In this document: positions 25,920 through 34,537 of the stretch, in pieces | Layout of the letters: each line of letters starts with the position of its first letter | Numbering within the stretch: the first letter of the stretch is position 1 | From: Micromonospora sp. C95 | GTDB lineage: Bacteria > Actinomycetota > Actinomycetes > Mycobacteriales > Micromonosporaceae | NCBI RefSeq assembly: GCF_018070465.1 | Contig: NZ_JAGPXT010000001.1 | Coordinates: 124,001 to 188,000 of the forward strand | DNA length: 64,000 nt | Direction: 5' to 3' | The notes under the pieces: generated by a model | Told to the model about the DNA's origin: nothing | The model's database searches: none | The model's input: only the letters and a program-made list of their open reading frames with translations | Position numbers and translations under genes: made by a program

Positions 25920-27132
25920 CGTGTCTCCGCGGTCCTTCCTGCCCCCGGGCGGTTCCAGAGGCAGTCGTGGTGGTGTTTGGGTACAGGGCAGCGTGAACCC
26001 GGCGCGCAGCGTCGATCACGTGGCGAATAGCGCTATCGATGTCATCGGCGGTAGTGGCGTAGCCAAGAGAGAAACGGATGGTGCATTCGGCTTCATCACG
26101 GCTCAGGCCCATGGCGAGCAGGACTCGGCTCGGCTCCATGGCACCCGCCGCGCAGGCACTGCCCTCGGACGCCGCGATGGCGGGCATGGCGGCGAGCATC
26201 GCGTCGGCTGGCAGGCCGTCGAAGGTCAGACTCGCTACGCCGGGTAGCCGCAGGTCAGGATGGCCGTTGCGACGGGTGCCGGGTAGGGCTGTCATGACAG
26301 CAGTCTCGAAGCGGTCACGCAGCAACCGGATACGTGTCGCTTCTTGATCGAGGCACCGGGCGGCAGCCTCCGCAGCGGCCCCCAGGCCGACGATGCCGGG
26401 CACATTTAGGGTTCCCGGCCGCCGTCCGCGCTCATGACCGCCGCCGTGCACCAGCGACCGGATCGCCGGCACTGTGCCGCGCCGCACGAACAGTACTCCT
26501 ACCCCTTGCGGAGCACCGAATTTGTGCCCGGACATGGACAGCAGGTCAAGCTGCAGCCTGCGGAGATCGATCGGTAGCCGACCAACGAGTTGCGTAGCGT
26601 CCGAGTGCACCAACGCTCCGGCTTCGTGCGCGATTTTCACCACTAGGTCGAGATCACTCAGGACGCCGGTCTCGTTGTTTGCCGCCATGATCGAAACCAG
26701 GGCAGGCGAAGTTGCGAGTGCTTCTTCCAGCTCGTCGAGACGTAGTGTGCCGTCCCGGTGGACCCCGATCGTGTGGACCGTGCTCCCAACAGCGTCGGCG
26801 ACCGCAACTGCCGCTTCGGTCACCGCCGGGTGCTCCACGGCACTGATCACTAGGCTCTGGCCAGGCGTTGCGGCCGACCGAAGGGCCAAGTTGTTGGCCT
26901 CGGTCGCGCCCGAGGTAAAAATCAACTCATTCGGCGAGCATGCCAACAGCGCCGCAACCCGCTCGCGTGCCTGATCGACCGCAAGGGCCGCGCCTCGGCC
27001 CGCCGCGTGCACGCTCGAGGCGTTACCGACTGCTGTCAGCGCCTTGGTGGTTGCAGCCAACGCTTCGGGACGAACGGGCGCAGTGGCGTTGTAGTCGAGG
27101 TAGATGAGGGGATCAGCACCGGTATGACCCAT
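25912..27132 (-). CDS. sspA: Cysteine desulfurase (SspA/DndA/IscS-like)
   Basis: 406 residues of fold-type I PLP enzyme. Visible are YLDYNATAPVRPEAL, FTSGATEANNLAL, the PLP lysine in SMSGHKFGAPQGVGVLF near residue 200, and the catalytic cysteine loop EGSACAAGAMEPSRVL near residue 327. The enzyme takes sulfur from cysteine as a persulfide and passes it to the SspD-type protein. A GGAGGGAG box lies 4 nt before ATG 27132. First gene of the coupled four-gene operon. The C-terminal 25 residues (TTTTASGTARGQEG) are a low-complexity tail that overlaps the next gene. Confidence 0.92.
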   Translation of the reverse strand: MGHTGADPLIYLDYNATAPVRPEALAATTKALTAVGNASSVHAAGRGAALAVDQARERVAALLACSPNELIFTSGATEANNLALRSAATPGQSLVISAVEHPAVTEAAVAVADAVGSTVHTIGVHRDGTLRLDELEEALATSPALVSIMAANNETGVLSDLDLVVKIAHEAGALVHSDATQLVGRLPIDLRRLQLDLLSMSGHKFGAPQGVGVLFVRRGTVPAIRSLVHGGGHERGRRPGTLNVPGIVGLGAAAEAAARCLDQEATRIRLLRDRFETAVMTALPGTRRNGHPDLRLPGVASLTFDGLPADAMLAAMPAIAASEGSACAAGAMEPSRVLLAMGLSRDEAECTIRFSLGYATTADDIDSAIRHVIDAARRVHAALYPNTTTTASGTARGQEGPRRHDA

Positions 27133-27584
27133 CCTTCTCCCTCCGTTGCGGTACCCACCTTATGGGCTGGTGGCCTGCAGGGGAACCGCGACGCGTGCCA
27201 CCAGCCGTGATCATGGGTGGCAAGATTACCGTACGCATGTTCTGTTCGGTCGCCCCGTAGGCCGGCCTGCGACGCGCGCCGCATCGAAGTTCAACCCCGC
27301 TCCCCGGACGCCCCCAGAGGAAGGCGCAGCTACACGAGGAAGCCCGTGAGCCGCGGTCCCCTTCGAGCGTGGTGGCGCGATAGAGTGAGTGCCTGAATCG
27401 ATGTCGTAGGCATCTTGTCCAATAACCCACGTGACTAGCGACCCGAGGCGAGCCGCGCGGAGGATGCCGTCGAAATGATCCACACCGCTGTCATGATGGC
27501 AGGTGCCCGGCACTTCACAGCCGGTCGCCGGGTGGGCGCCTCGCTCACCCTCCCACTCCTGATCCCCGCTGCTCGAGCGTACCG
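27133..27584. promoter_or_regulatory. Divergent intergenic region between modification and candidate restriction arms
   Basis: 450 bp without a convincing gene separates the sspA-type gene (minus) and the helicase gene (plus). Both promoters should be here. No repeat or palindrome of note was recognised; the codons near 27560-27584 before the helicase ATG have no clear ribosome-binding site, so its true start may differ slightly. Confidence 0.4.
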
Positions 27585-29150
27585 ATGACATACACGATCT
27601 TTGACTTGTTGCGGACGTCGCTCCGGACGTCGAGCTTCGTAGACGAGCGGGTCCTTCGAGCGATCGGGCACCTCGTCGACGGCGGGCATGTTCGGCAGGC
27701 ACCCAGTGATGCGGTGATCGCGGCTGCGTGCCTCGGCGATCCCATCAGCGCGGTCCGTCGTCTGGCCGAGGCCGGTGTGTTGCCCGGTGAGCTCCCGGAT
27801 GAACAACGGCGCGATCTGTCCGCCCGCCTGTCGTTAGGCCCGGATCAGCTCGACAGCAAGGCCGTTCTGGCGAATCCGAGTGCCGTGGCGGTATTTCTTG
27901 GTCTTCCCGAGGTGCGCGCCAGCACTGCGGCGCAGACACCGACCGACGCGACGCCAGCCTACGGGCTGTTTCCGCATCAACGCCGTGCCGTGGTCCGCGC
28001 CCGCAAGCTGCTGCGGTTGGGCCGCACCCGGCTGTTGCTGCACATGCCGACCGGATCCGGCAAGACCCGCACCACGATGAGCATGGTGGCCGACTATCTG
28101 CGCGAGAACGAAGGTCGCGTGGTGCTCTGGTTCGCATCCACGCGAGAGCTGCTGGACCAAGCGGCGCGCGAGTTCCACAAGGCGTGGTCTCTGCTGGGCG
28201 ACCGGCCCGTCCCGATCGTTTCGGCCTGGGGCGGTCAGGACGCCGACCTTTCCGACCTCACCGACGGCCTCATCGTGGCCAGTTTGCAGACCGTCCATGC
28301 ACGTCGCAGCGACCCCGGTTTTATTCCTGCCCTCGGTCGTCGCGTGGGGCTCATCGTGTTCGACGAAGCGCATCAAGCGGTCGCCCGCACCTACCGGTCG
28401 GTGGTCGAACAACTCTCCGCCGCCGGGCAACCGGTCACCCCCATCATCGGGCTCAGTGCGACCCCGGGGCGGACTTTCCTCGGAGGGCGGTCCGACGAGG
28501 ATCTCGCCGAGTTCTTCGAACACATGAAAGTGGAGCTCGACACGGCCGCTGAAGGCGCGGACAACCCGGTCGCTTACCTGATCCGTCAGGGCTACCTCGC
28601 CGAGCCCGAATTCCGGCTCCTCGGAGACCTGCCGGAGGACGATGATCCAGATAGCGGCGACGATGACGAACCGGATGACATCGGCCTCAATCAGGATGAC
28701 TACATGCAGGAGGTTCTCGGCGCCACTCTGCAGCTAGTCAGTGAGTCACATCGCCGCATCATCGTGTTCGCCGCCTCGGTAGAACTGGCGCACTCGCTGG
28801 CAGCGTCGCTGCGAGCGGTCGGTGTCCTCGCGGACGCTGTCGACGGAACGACGGCACCCGAACTGCGCGACACCGCAATCCGGATGTACAAGAGCCCGGC
28901 ACCCATCCCTCGCGTCCTGGTCAACTACGGCGTGCTGACGACCGGCTTCGACGCCCCGCAGACCAGCGCCGTCGTGATCGCGCGCCCGACACGATCCCTC
29001 GTGCTGTACAGCCAGATGGTCGGCCGGGGCATCCGGGGCCCGAAGGCTGGCGGCAACAGGAAGGCCGTCGTCGTCACCGTGGTCGACCCCGCAGTCCCCG
29101 CATTCGGTTCCATCGCCGCCGCCTTCACCCACTGGGAGGACTTGTGGTAA
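27585..29150 (+). CDS. DEAH-box SF2 helicase, candidate SspFGH-type component
   Basis: 521 residues. Motifs in order: Q-like FPHQRRAVVRARKLL, Walker A MPTGSGKTRTTMSM near residue 152, FASTRELLDQA (Ia), DEAH in VFDEAHQAVARTY near 258, GLSATPGRTF (III) near 290, VLVNYGVLTTGFDAPQT (V) near 450 and QMVGRGIRGPKAGG (VI) near 475. An acidic insert (EDDDPDSGDDDEPDD) sits between lobes. The first 110 residues are a helical N-terminal domain not recognised. It heads a three-gene coupled operon divergent from sspABCD, the place expected for the restriction part of the system; the assignment to SspFGH is inference. Confidence 0.88.
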   Translation: MTYTIFDLLRTSLRTSSFVDERVLRAIGHLVDGGHVRQAPSDAVIAAACLGDPISAVRRLAEAGVLPGELPDEQRRDLSARLSLGPDQLDSKAVLANPSAVAVFLGLPEVRASTAAQTPTDATPAYGLFPHQRRAVVRARKLLRLGRTRLLLHMPTGSGKTRTTMSMVADYLRENEGRVVLWFASTRELLDQAAREFHKAWSLLGDRPVPIVSAWGGQDADLSDLTDGLIVASLQTVHARRSDPGFIPALGRRVGLIVFDEAHQAVARTYRSVVEQLSAAGQPVTPIIGLSATPGRTFLGGRSDEDLAEFFEHMKVELDTAAEGADNPVAYLIRQGYLAEPEFRLLGDLPEDDDPDSGDDDEPDDIGLNQDDYMQEVLGATLQLVSESHRRIIVFAASVELAHSLAASLRAVGVLADAVDGTTAPELRDTAIRMYKSPAPIPRVLVNYGVLTTGFDAPQTSAVVIARPTRSLVLYSQMVGRGIRGPKAGGNRKAVVVTVVDPAVPAFGSIAAAFTHWEDLW

Positions 29151-31129
29151 CACCCGACACCCACCAGGAAGCTCCGCTTCTCTCCGGTGAACAGACCGTC
29201 AAGTCCATCCGCGACACCGGATACAAGGGCACCGACTATGCCCTCGCCGAGCTGATCGACAACTCCTTCCAGTGGGGTCAGGCCCGTACGGTCCTGCTGG
29301 TCATCGTGCAGCGCATGGTGCAGGGTAAGCGGCGCGCCACCAAACGCGCCGACGAGATCTGGGTCATCGACGACGGCACCGGCATGACGGATCAGGCCGT
29401 CAATCTCGCCCTGTCGTTCGGCGGATCCGGCAAGTACAACGACCGATCGGGCATCGGCCGCTTCGGCATGGGCCTGCCGCAGGCCAGCGTCTCGCAGTGC
29501 AAGAAGACTGATGTATGGACCTGGCAAAAATCACAACCGGAGAACGCCTCCCACACCTATCTCGATCTGCTAAAGCTCTCGCACTCCGACAAGGGTTCCA
29601 CGCTCACCGTCCCGTGGCCGACACACCCCGGTCAGCCGGGCTACGAAGCCATGCCCGACTGGGTCCTCGACGTCTTCAAGCAGCATGCCACTGCGGACAC
29701 CTCGATGGGGCAGCCGCTCTACGGCGGCACGGCCGTTCGATGGTCCACGCTCGACAAGGTCCGCTGGACCACTGCTAGCACCATCCTCAAGCACGCTGAG
29801 AACCTACTCGGGCGTATCTACCGCAACTTCCTGACCGCCAACTCCGCGCCGCGCCACATCAAGATCGCCATTGTTGACGCAGACATGATCGGCGGGCTCA
29901 TCGAGTTTCACGACGTACGCCCCAACGACCCCCTGTACCTGCTGCCGGCGGACCAAAGCACCCTCGAGTACTGGGAGCAGGCCGGCCCGGACGGCGAGAA
30001 GGAAAAGTACGTTCCGGTCACCGACACCGCGCCCTTCACCGCCCACCACAACTCTCGGACCTTCGAGATCGCGCGTGCGGACGGCAAAGGCAGCTCCACC
30101 GTCCACGCGCGGCTGTCCCTGGCCCGGCCCGAGGCCCGACCGGGGAGAAATCCCGGTAAAGACACCCATCAGGGACGCCATGCCCGCGACAACGCCGGGA
30201 TCTCGGTCGTGCGCGCCGGCCGCGAGCTCGTCCTCGAACAGACCTTGAACGAGGAAGCCACCGACCGGTGGTGGGGTGTCGAGCTTTCCTACAGCCCCGA
30301 CCTCGACGAGATCTTCGGGGTGACGAACAACAAGCAGGACGTTCCCAACCTGACGCAGGCACTGCAACTCGCGCGCACCTACGATCTGCCGAAGGAACAA
30401 GCCCTGGAAGAGGGCCTCTTCGACGAAGAGCACGAGATCGCCGAGCTATACGGGATGGCCCACCAGCTGTTGCTGCTCGTCCGTTCCCTGCGCCAGGAAG
30501 GCCGAGAAGGTCGAGACGCGGCATCGCGAGGCCGCTCCGCCCCGCCGAACATCGCGGGCGTCGCCTCCAACATCAAGAAGACACGCTCTACCGTCATCCC
30601 CACGCCCGGCGAGAAGAAGTTCGCGGATGATCCGGATCCTGAGAAGGCCGCCGGCGCTATCGAGACGAAGCTCAAGGCGGACGACGTCTCCGATCAGACC
30701 CGCAAGATAATAATCGAGAACTACAGGCGTGGCGTGACCGTCCAGATTCTGACGCAAGCAGAGAAGCACGTCCCAGCGTTCTTCCGGCCCGACGAGGCCA
30801 TGAACCTGGAGCTGCTGTGCTTGAACAACGCCCACCCCGCTTATCAGGCGATCATCGATCCTTTGCGCGCCTCCGGCGAAGACATTGCCGCGATGAGCGA
30901 AGAGGAAGCCAAGAGGCTCCTCACCAAGAGTGCCGATGCCATCACCTGGCTTCTGCTGGCCTACGCTCGCTGTGAGAACGAGTATCAGGGACATCCTCTC
31001 GCGGGCACATGGAAGCAGATCCGCGACCAGTGGGGTCAACGCCTCGCCGAGACTGTGCAGGACTCTGCCTTCAAGGCTGCCGAGCTCTTCGGCGACAGCG
31101 CCGAAGACGACAGCGAGAGCGGTGTATGA
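29144..31129 (+). CDS. GHKL-fold (Hsp90/MutL-like) ATPase, candidate SspFGH-type component
   Basis: 661 residues from GTG 29144, which overlaps the helicase end by 7 bp and follows a GGGAGGA box. The GHKL nucleotide site is complete: N-box DYALAELIDNSFQ near residue 28-40, G1 box VIDDGTGMTDQ near 75, G2 box SGIGRFGMGLPQAS near 105. The remainder includes a Lys/Asp-rich linker near 450-490 and a helical C-terminus (ITWLLLAYARCENEYQGH). GHKL ATPases act as ATP-driven clamps; here it probably cooperates with the flanking helicase and PLD nuclease. The overlap with both neighbours supports a single complex or pathway. Confidence 0.85.
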   Translation: MVTPDTHQEAPLLSGEQTVKSIRDTGYKGTDYALAELIDNSFQWGQARTVLLVIVQRMVQGKRRATKRADEIWVIDDGTGMTDQAVNLALSFGGSGKYNDRSGIGRFGMGLPQASVSQCKKTDVWTWQKSQPENASHTYLDLLKLSHSDKGSTLTVPWPTHPGQPGYEAMPDWVLDVFKQHATADTSMGQPLYGGTAVRWSTLDKVRWTTASTILKHAENLLGRIYRNFLTANSAPRHIKIAIVDADMIGGLIEFHDVRPNDPLYLLPADQSTLEYWEQAGPDGEKEKYVPVTDTAPFTAHHNSRTFEIARADGKGSSTVHARLSLARPEARPGRNPGKDTHQGRHARDNAGISVVRAGRELVLEQTLNEEATDRWWGVELSYSPDLDEIFGVTNNKQDVPNLTQALQLARTYDLPKEQALEEGLFDEEHEIAELYGMAHQLLLLVRSLRQEGREGRDAASRGRSAPPNIAGVASNIKKTRSTVIPTPGEKKFADDPDPEKAAGAIETKLKADDVSDQTRKIIIENYRRGVTVQILTQAEKHVPAFFRPDEAMNLELLCLNNAHPAYQAIIDPLRASGEDIAAMSEEEAKRLLTKSADAITWLLLAYARCENEYQGHPLAGTWKQIRDQWGQRLAETVQDSAFKAAELFGDSAEDDSESGV

Positions 31130-32019
31130 CGCAACCACACGCCGATCCTCAGCGCTGCGGATTCCGAGTCCTGGAACTCGTTTCCACCGCAACCACTTTG
31201 ACGATCATCGCGCCGTTCATCACCTCAGCCGGCATCAGGCCGATCCTCACGGCGCTGCCGCAGGACGCCGAGCTCGAGGTATACACCCGTTGGCGGCCGG
31301 ATGAGGTCGCCGCCGGGGTGAGTGACCCACACATCTTCGATCTGGTGAGCACCCGCGGCGGAACGGTGTCGCTGCACCCAATCGTTCACGCCAAGGGGTA
31401 TTTGACTGGGTCATCCGCCCTGGTGGGCTCGGCCAATGTTACTGGGAACGGCCTCGGATGGGGCCGCCCCGGCGCCGTCGAGATCCTTGTCGAAACCTCA
31501 CCGAGCGACCCGGCCATGGTGGCGCTGATGTCTGTGCTGCGGGCGACGTCGTCAACGGCCACGGAAGCGGACCGCGACGCCGTTCTGGCGGCTGCAGCGG
31601 CGCTCCCCGCAGCACCACTGAAGGCCGTCGTCGAACCGGTGGACCGCACAGATTGGCTGCCTTCCTACCGGATGCCGGAAGTGCTCTGGCTCGTCTACGA
31701 CGGACAACGCGAAAAGGAACTCACGGACTTCGTTCAGCCCGAACTCCGAGCGTTAGGGGTTCCCAGCGGTATCCAGAGCGAACCAGCGTTCAACGCCTAC
31801 GTCGGGGCGATACTGCGACAAGGCTTCACCGGCCGCATCGCACAGGAATGCAGCAACCTGTCCACCATCAAGGCGGTGCAACGCCTGACTGCACTCTGCA
31901 CGGCAAGAGGCATCACCATCGAGGATCCGGGTTTGCTGTGGGAAACCCTCGCGGCTTGGATCGCGCGTTTCATGCCCGGATTCCAGCGGATTCCCGGTGG
32001 GACGCGACTGATCCGCTAA
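31126..32019 (+). CDS. PLD-like (HKD) nuclease, candidate SspFGH-type component
   Basis: 297 residues from ATG 31126, overlapping the upstream TGA (ATGA). IVHAKGYL near residue 86 and LVGSANVTGNGLGW near 100 form one HKD half (HxK and GSxN); the usual Asp after HxKx4 is replaced by Ser/Gly residues. One such motif per chain suggests dimerisation, as in bacterial PLD-type nucleases such as BfiI and Nuc. The C-terminal 130 residues are helical. Third gene of the helicase-GHKL-PLD operon; likely the DNA-cutting subunit. Its stop overlaps the stop of a convergent gene. Confidence 0.83.
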   Translation: MTQPHADPQRCGFRVLELVSTATTLTIIAPFITSAGIRPILTALPQDAELEVYTRWRPDEVAAGVSDPHIFDLVSTRGGTVSLHPIVHAKGYLTGSSALVGSANVTGNGLGWGRPGAVEILVETSPSDPAMVALMSVLRATSSTATEADRDAVLAAAAALPAAPLKAVVEPVDRTDWLPSYRMPEVLWLVYDGQREKELTDFVQPELRALGVPSGIQSEPAFNAYVGAILRQGFTGRIAQECSNLSTIKAVQRLTALCTARGITIEDPGLLWETLAAWIARFMPGFQRIPGGTRLIR

Positions 32020-32471
32020 CGCCACAGGCCGATCGGCCGGCCTGTATCCGGGTCGAGAACTCGCACCGGCTGAGGGAACTCGGGCGCCGAGGATGGCTTC
32101 GACGACTGCTGCGGGATGACCGCGCACCGGCCGAGAGCTGAGCGCAGCAACTCGGCTGCCGCAGTCATCCCGGCCGCCTCGGCCGCAGCGAGCAGAATCC
32201 GCGCAGCCTTGGTCGTCTCCGCCTCTACGACACCGCCGCTCTTGCCGGGGACATCTGCGGTGAGCTCTTGCATCTCGTACAGGCGAGTACGCAAGAGATC
32301 CACCTCGGCAGCCAGGCAGAGGTCGAACTCCGTAGACGATGGCTCCCCATCACATCTTGGTTCTTGCACGACAGCGAGCAGGCGAGCTACTGAATCCGGC
32401 AAGAAAAATCGACGGGCGCGGTCAAGATTTTCGGCACGTCGCTCCTCGAAACGCCTGCTAGCCAACGCCAC
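32016..32471 (-). CDS. Small helical protein convergent with the PLD gene
   Basis: About 151 residues if started at GTG 32471 (VALASRRFEERRAENLDRAR); the frame is open to 32594 but the extra residues look like non-coding translation, so the start is uncertain. Predicted helices: TEFDLCLAAEVDLLRTRLYE, ETTKAARILLAAAEAAGMTA. The end reads PVRVLDPDTGRPIGLWR, a short strand pair as in tails of small actinobacterial proteins. No family recognised. Its stop overlaps that of the plus-strand PLD gene, which supports it being real. Confidence 0.5.
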   Translation of the reverse strand: MALASRRFEERRAENLDRARRFFLPDSVARLLAVVQEPRCDGEPSSTEFDLCLAAEVDLLRTRLYEMQELTADVPGKSGGVVEAETTKAARILLAAAEAAGMTAAAELLRSALGRCAVIPQQSSKPSSAPEFPQPVRVLDPDTGRPIGLWR

Positions 32472-32710
32472 CCCTCTATCCCGCTCCGCCTCGCCACCGG
32501 TCGCGGCTCCACGCGCCGGGGCAGTACGCCGGTCGGACGCCGTCGTGGAACAAGAGCCGGAGTGACGTCCATCAGCGTAGCGGAAGCAGCACAAGGCATC
32601 AGGACACCGAACGGCCGATCATCAGGTGCCCGGCGCCTCGGCCACAGAGCCCACAGTGGTCTGGCACCTACGCGCGACGCCCACGATCGATACTGATCCC
32701 GGCATGGTGA

Positions 32711-33421
32711 TCAACTTTTGGCCACGACCGCTATCAGCGCCCCAGCGACCAGGTAAGGGCCGAAGGCAATGCTGCGCGTGCGGCGCAGCGCCAAGCGCGC
32801 GAGCGCTTCGGGGACGGCGAGCACGAAGGGCAGTAGGCCGCCGACGAACACCGCAGGCCAGCCGGCGGTGCCCAGTGCTGCGCCAAGCAGCGCGGCCAGC
32901 CGCACGTCACCCAAGCCCATTCGGCTGCCCGCCGCGAGGACCAAGGCTAGGTACAGGCCGCCGAGCGCAACCGCCGCGAGCGCCGCAGTGACCAGCGTCC
33001 GGGCCTGGCCCGTGGCCGCCGCCTGACCGGCCAGCACTACGCCGACGGCCAGGGCGGCGACGCCGATCACGGGCGTGGGCAGCCTGCGGACCGCGACATC
33101 GACGGCGACGAGCAGCACACCGGTATGCATCACCACGAGCCAGACGGCCAGTAACGGCAGGCCGCCGGGGGCGTCGCGAAGCAGCCAGGCCAGGCCGGCG
33201 GAGGCGACAGCCAGCCCAACGCCACACAGCTCTGAGGCGACGACCAGCACCAGCCCGCTCCTGACGCAGAGAGGTGCCGAGTTGCCGCATTCGCCCGCCT
33301 TGAACGGTGGTAACCCCGCGCCTGCCGGCGGGTTGACCACCAGCCAGGTATAGGCGTGCGGCAGCACCAAGCCAACAAGGGCACCACAGCAGAGCGCCAG
33401 CTCCAGCGCCGGGGGATTCAT
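32711..33421 (-). CDS. Type IV prepilin peptidase (A24/TadV-like)
   Basis: 236 residues, at least six hydrophobic segments. The two aspartates of A24 peptidases are visible: VAVDVAVRRLPTP after the third segment and GSRMGLGDVRLAALLG (GxGD motif). It cleaves the leader of Flp-type prepilins on the cytoplasmic face. Its substrates are likely the Flp-like pilin and TadE/G-like proteins encoded at 40.5-42 kb. It follows the HxlR-type gene by 28 bp on the minus strand. Confidence 0.88.
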   Translation of the reverse strand: MNPPALELALCCGALVGLVLPHAYTWLVVNPPAGAGLPPFKAGECGNSAPLCVRSGLVLVVASELCGVGLAVASAGLAWLLRDAPGGLPLLAVWLVVMHTGVLLVAVDVAVRRLPTPVIGVAALAVGVVLAGQAAATGQARTLVTAALAAVALGGLYLALVLAAGSRMGLGDVRLAALLGAALGTAGWPAVFVGGLLPFVLAVPEALARLALRRTRSIAFGPYLVAGALIAVVAKS

Positions 33422-33449
33422 CAGCTGCCGTCGCCGTGGCGCGACGGGA

Positions 33450-33800
33450 CTACGCCGGTCCGGCGTCCGCGCCGGTCGGCTGCGCGTAGCCGTCGCGGTA
33501 GGTGTCCGACCAGCGGCGCATCTCGCGCATGAACGACGAGAGCAGCGGCAGCAGGTGCGTGCCGGCGGCAGTCAGGGAGTAGGTGCCGGCACCAGCGTCG
33601 TCGGTATGGTGCACCAGGCCGCCGTCGCGCAGCCGGCGCAGGGCGTCGTTGAGCGACTTGGAGCTCGGTGCCGGTTGGATCTCGCGCAGCAGCTCCGAGA
33701 ATCGCATCGGCCTTTGACCGAGTGCCGTGAGGATCTCCAGGGTCCACCGCTGGGCACACAGCCTGATCGCTTCGTGCGCGACGTGAAGGTCGTCGTCCAT
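33450..33800 (-). CDS. HxlR-family winged-helix regulator
   Basis: 116 residues: RLCAQRWTLEILTALGQRP, then MRFSELLREIQPAPSSKSLN and DALRRLRDGGLVHHTDD, the HxlR order of helix-turn-helix and wing. HxlR proteins respond to redox or small molecules, often through one N-terminal cysteine; here the Cys in RLCAQRW is at that place. Start ATG 33800 follows GGGGAGGGGAGG. It probably forms an operon with the prepilin peptidase gene. Confidence 0.85.
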   Translation of the reverse strand: MDDDLHVAHEAIRLCAQRWTLEILTALGQRPMRFSELLREIQPAPSSKSLNDALRRLRDGGLVHHTDDAGAGTYSLTAAGTHLLPLLSSFMREMRRWSDTYRDGYAQPTGADAGPA

Positions 33801-33894
33801 CCGCCTCCCCTCCCCGTCAAGGTCGGCCAGAGGACGAGTCTAGGGGATCGACTGCTCTACGTGAACAGTGAATTCACGTTGAGTCAGATGGAGA

Positions 33895-34254
33895 TCATCG
33901 AGGCATCGAGTCACGTCGTTGAGTAGCTGGTGCGCCGGCAAGGTGGCGGCAGCCCTCCGCGAGCGCATTCAGGGCGTCCGCCAGAGCGTTCCCCATAGTG
34001 GACAGGCGATAGGCGCCCGTGGCGGCGATTACGTCCCAGCTGCCATGCGGTTCCCGCCGCAGAAGTCCGGTCGCCGCGAGCCAGCACAGGTCGGCCCGCA
34101 GCGCCTCGCGGGAGACCTCGTCCACACCACCGAGGTCGCCGACAGTGGCAGTAGCGCGATCACGCAACGTCACGAGAGCCGCGATGGCTGTGGGCCGACG
34201 GGCGAGCTCCGCAGCGAGGTCGGCGGGCTGAGGACCCTCGGCGGTGCGGCTCAT
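33895..34254 (-). CDS. Winged-helix transcriptional regulator
   Basis: 119 residues. LVTLRDRATATVGDLGGVDE, VSREALRADLCWLAATGLLR and a wing WDVIAATGAYRLS form a small winged helix, followed by one helix (ALADALNALAEGCRHL). No effector domain. ATG 34254 follows AAGGGAG at 8 nt. Divergent from the pilus operon with four direct repeats between them, so it is one candidate for binding those repeats. Confidence 0.7.
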   Translation of the reverse strand: MSRTAEGPQPADLAAELARRPTAIAALVTLRDRATATVGDLGGVDEVSREALRADLCWLAATGLLRREPHGSWDVIAATGAYRLSTMGNALADALNALAEGCRHLAGAPATQRRDSMPR

Positions 34255-34378
34255 AATGCGCGCTCCCTTGAGATTTTCTGAGGATTCTAAGGCCTTCGAT
34301 CCCTGCGGGCATAGTGTCGCGAATCCGACACCGGCTGGTCGGATTGCGTCGAAAGACTCGCATTATCGGTGACCTCGA

Positions 34379-34429
34379 GGTGAGCACCTGACGGTAATCA
34401 CCGGAAGGTAAGCACGTTGCGGTAACCGT
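34379..34429. repeat. Four direct repeats of a 9-bp motif at 14-bp spacing
   Basis: Copies begin at 34379, 34393, 34407 and 34421: GGTGAGCAC, GGTAATCAC, GGTAAGCAC and GGTAACCGT, each separated by a different 5-bp spacer. The period is exactly 14 bp and the unit consensus is GGTAAKCAC. The array lies between the divergent winged-helix gene and the start of the Tad operon, about 110 bp before its first ATG, so it is probably a binding site for a tandemly bound activator or repressor. Confidence 0.7.
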
Positions 34430-34537
34430 AGGGGCCGGGTGTAGAGGTGGGTTCAGGCATCCGTGCGTGCAACTTCCACGACAGCGGGGTGGGCCCGCTT
34501 CGCTGTGGCCAGGAACCGTCAGGAGGCAGGGCGGCAG

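Noticed and set aside
27585..32019. Helicase plus PLD read as a DISARM or Mokosh system
   Set aside because: No DUF1998, methylase or kinase partner is present, while a GHKL ATPase and divergent sspABCD genes are.
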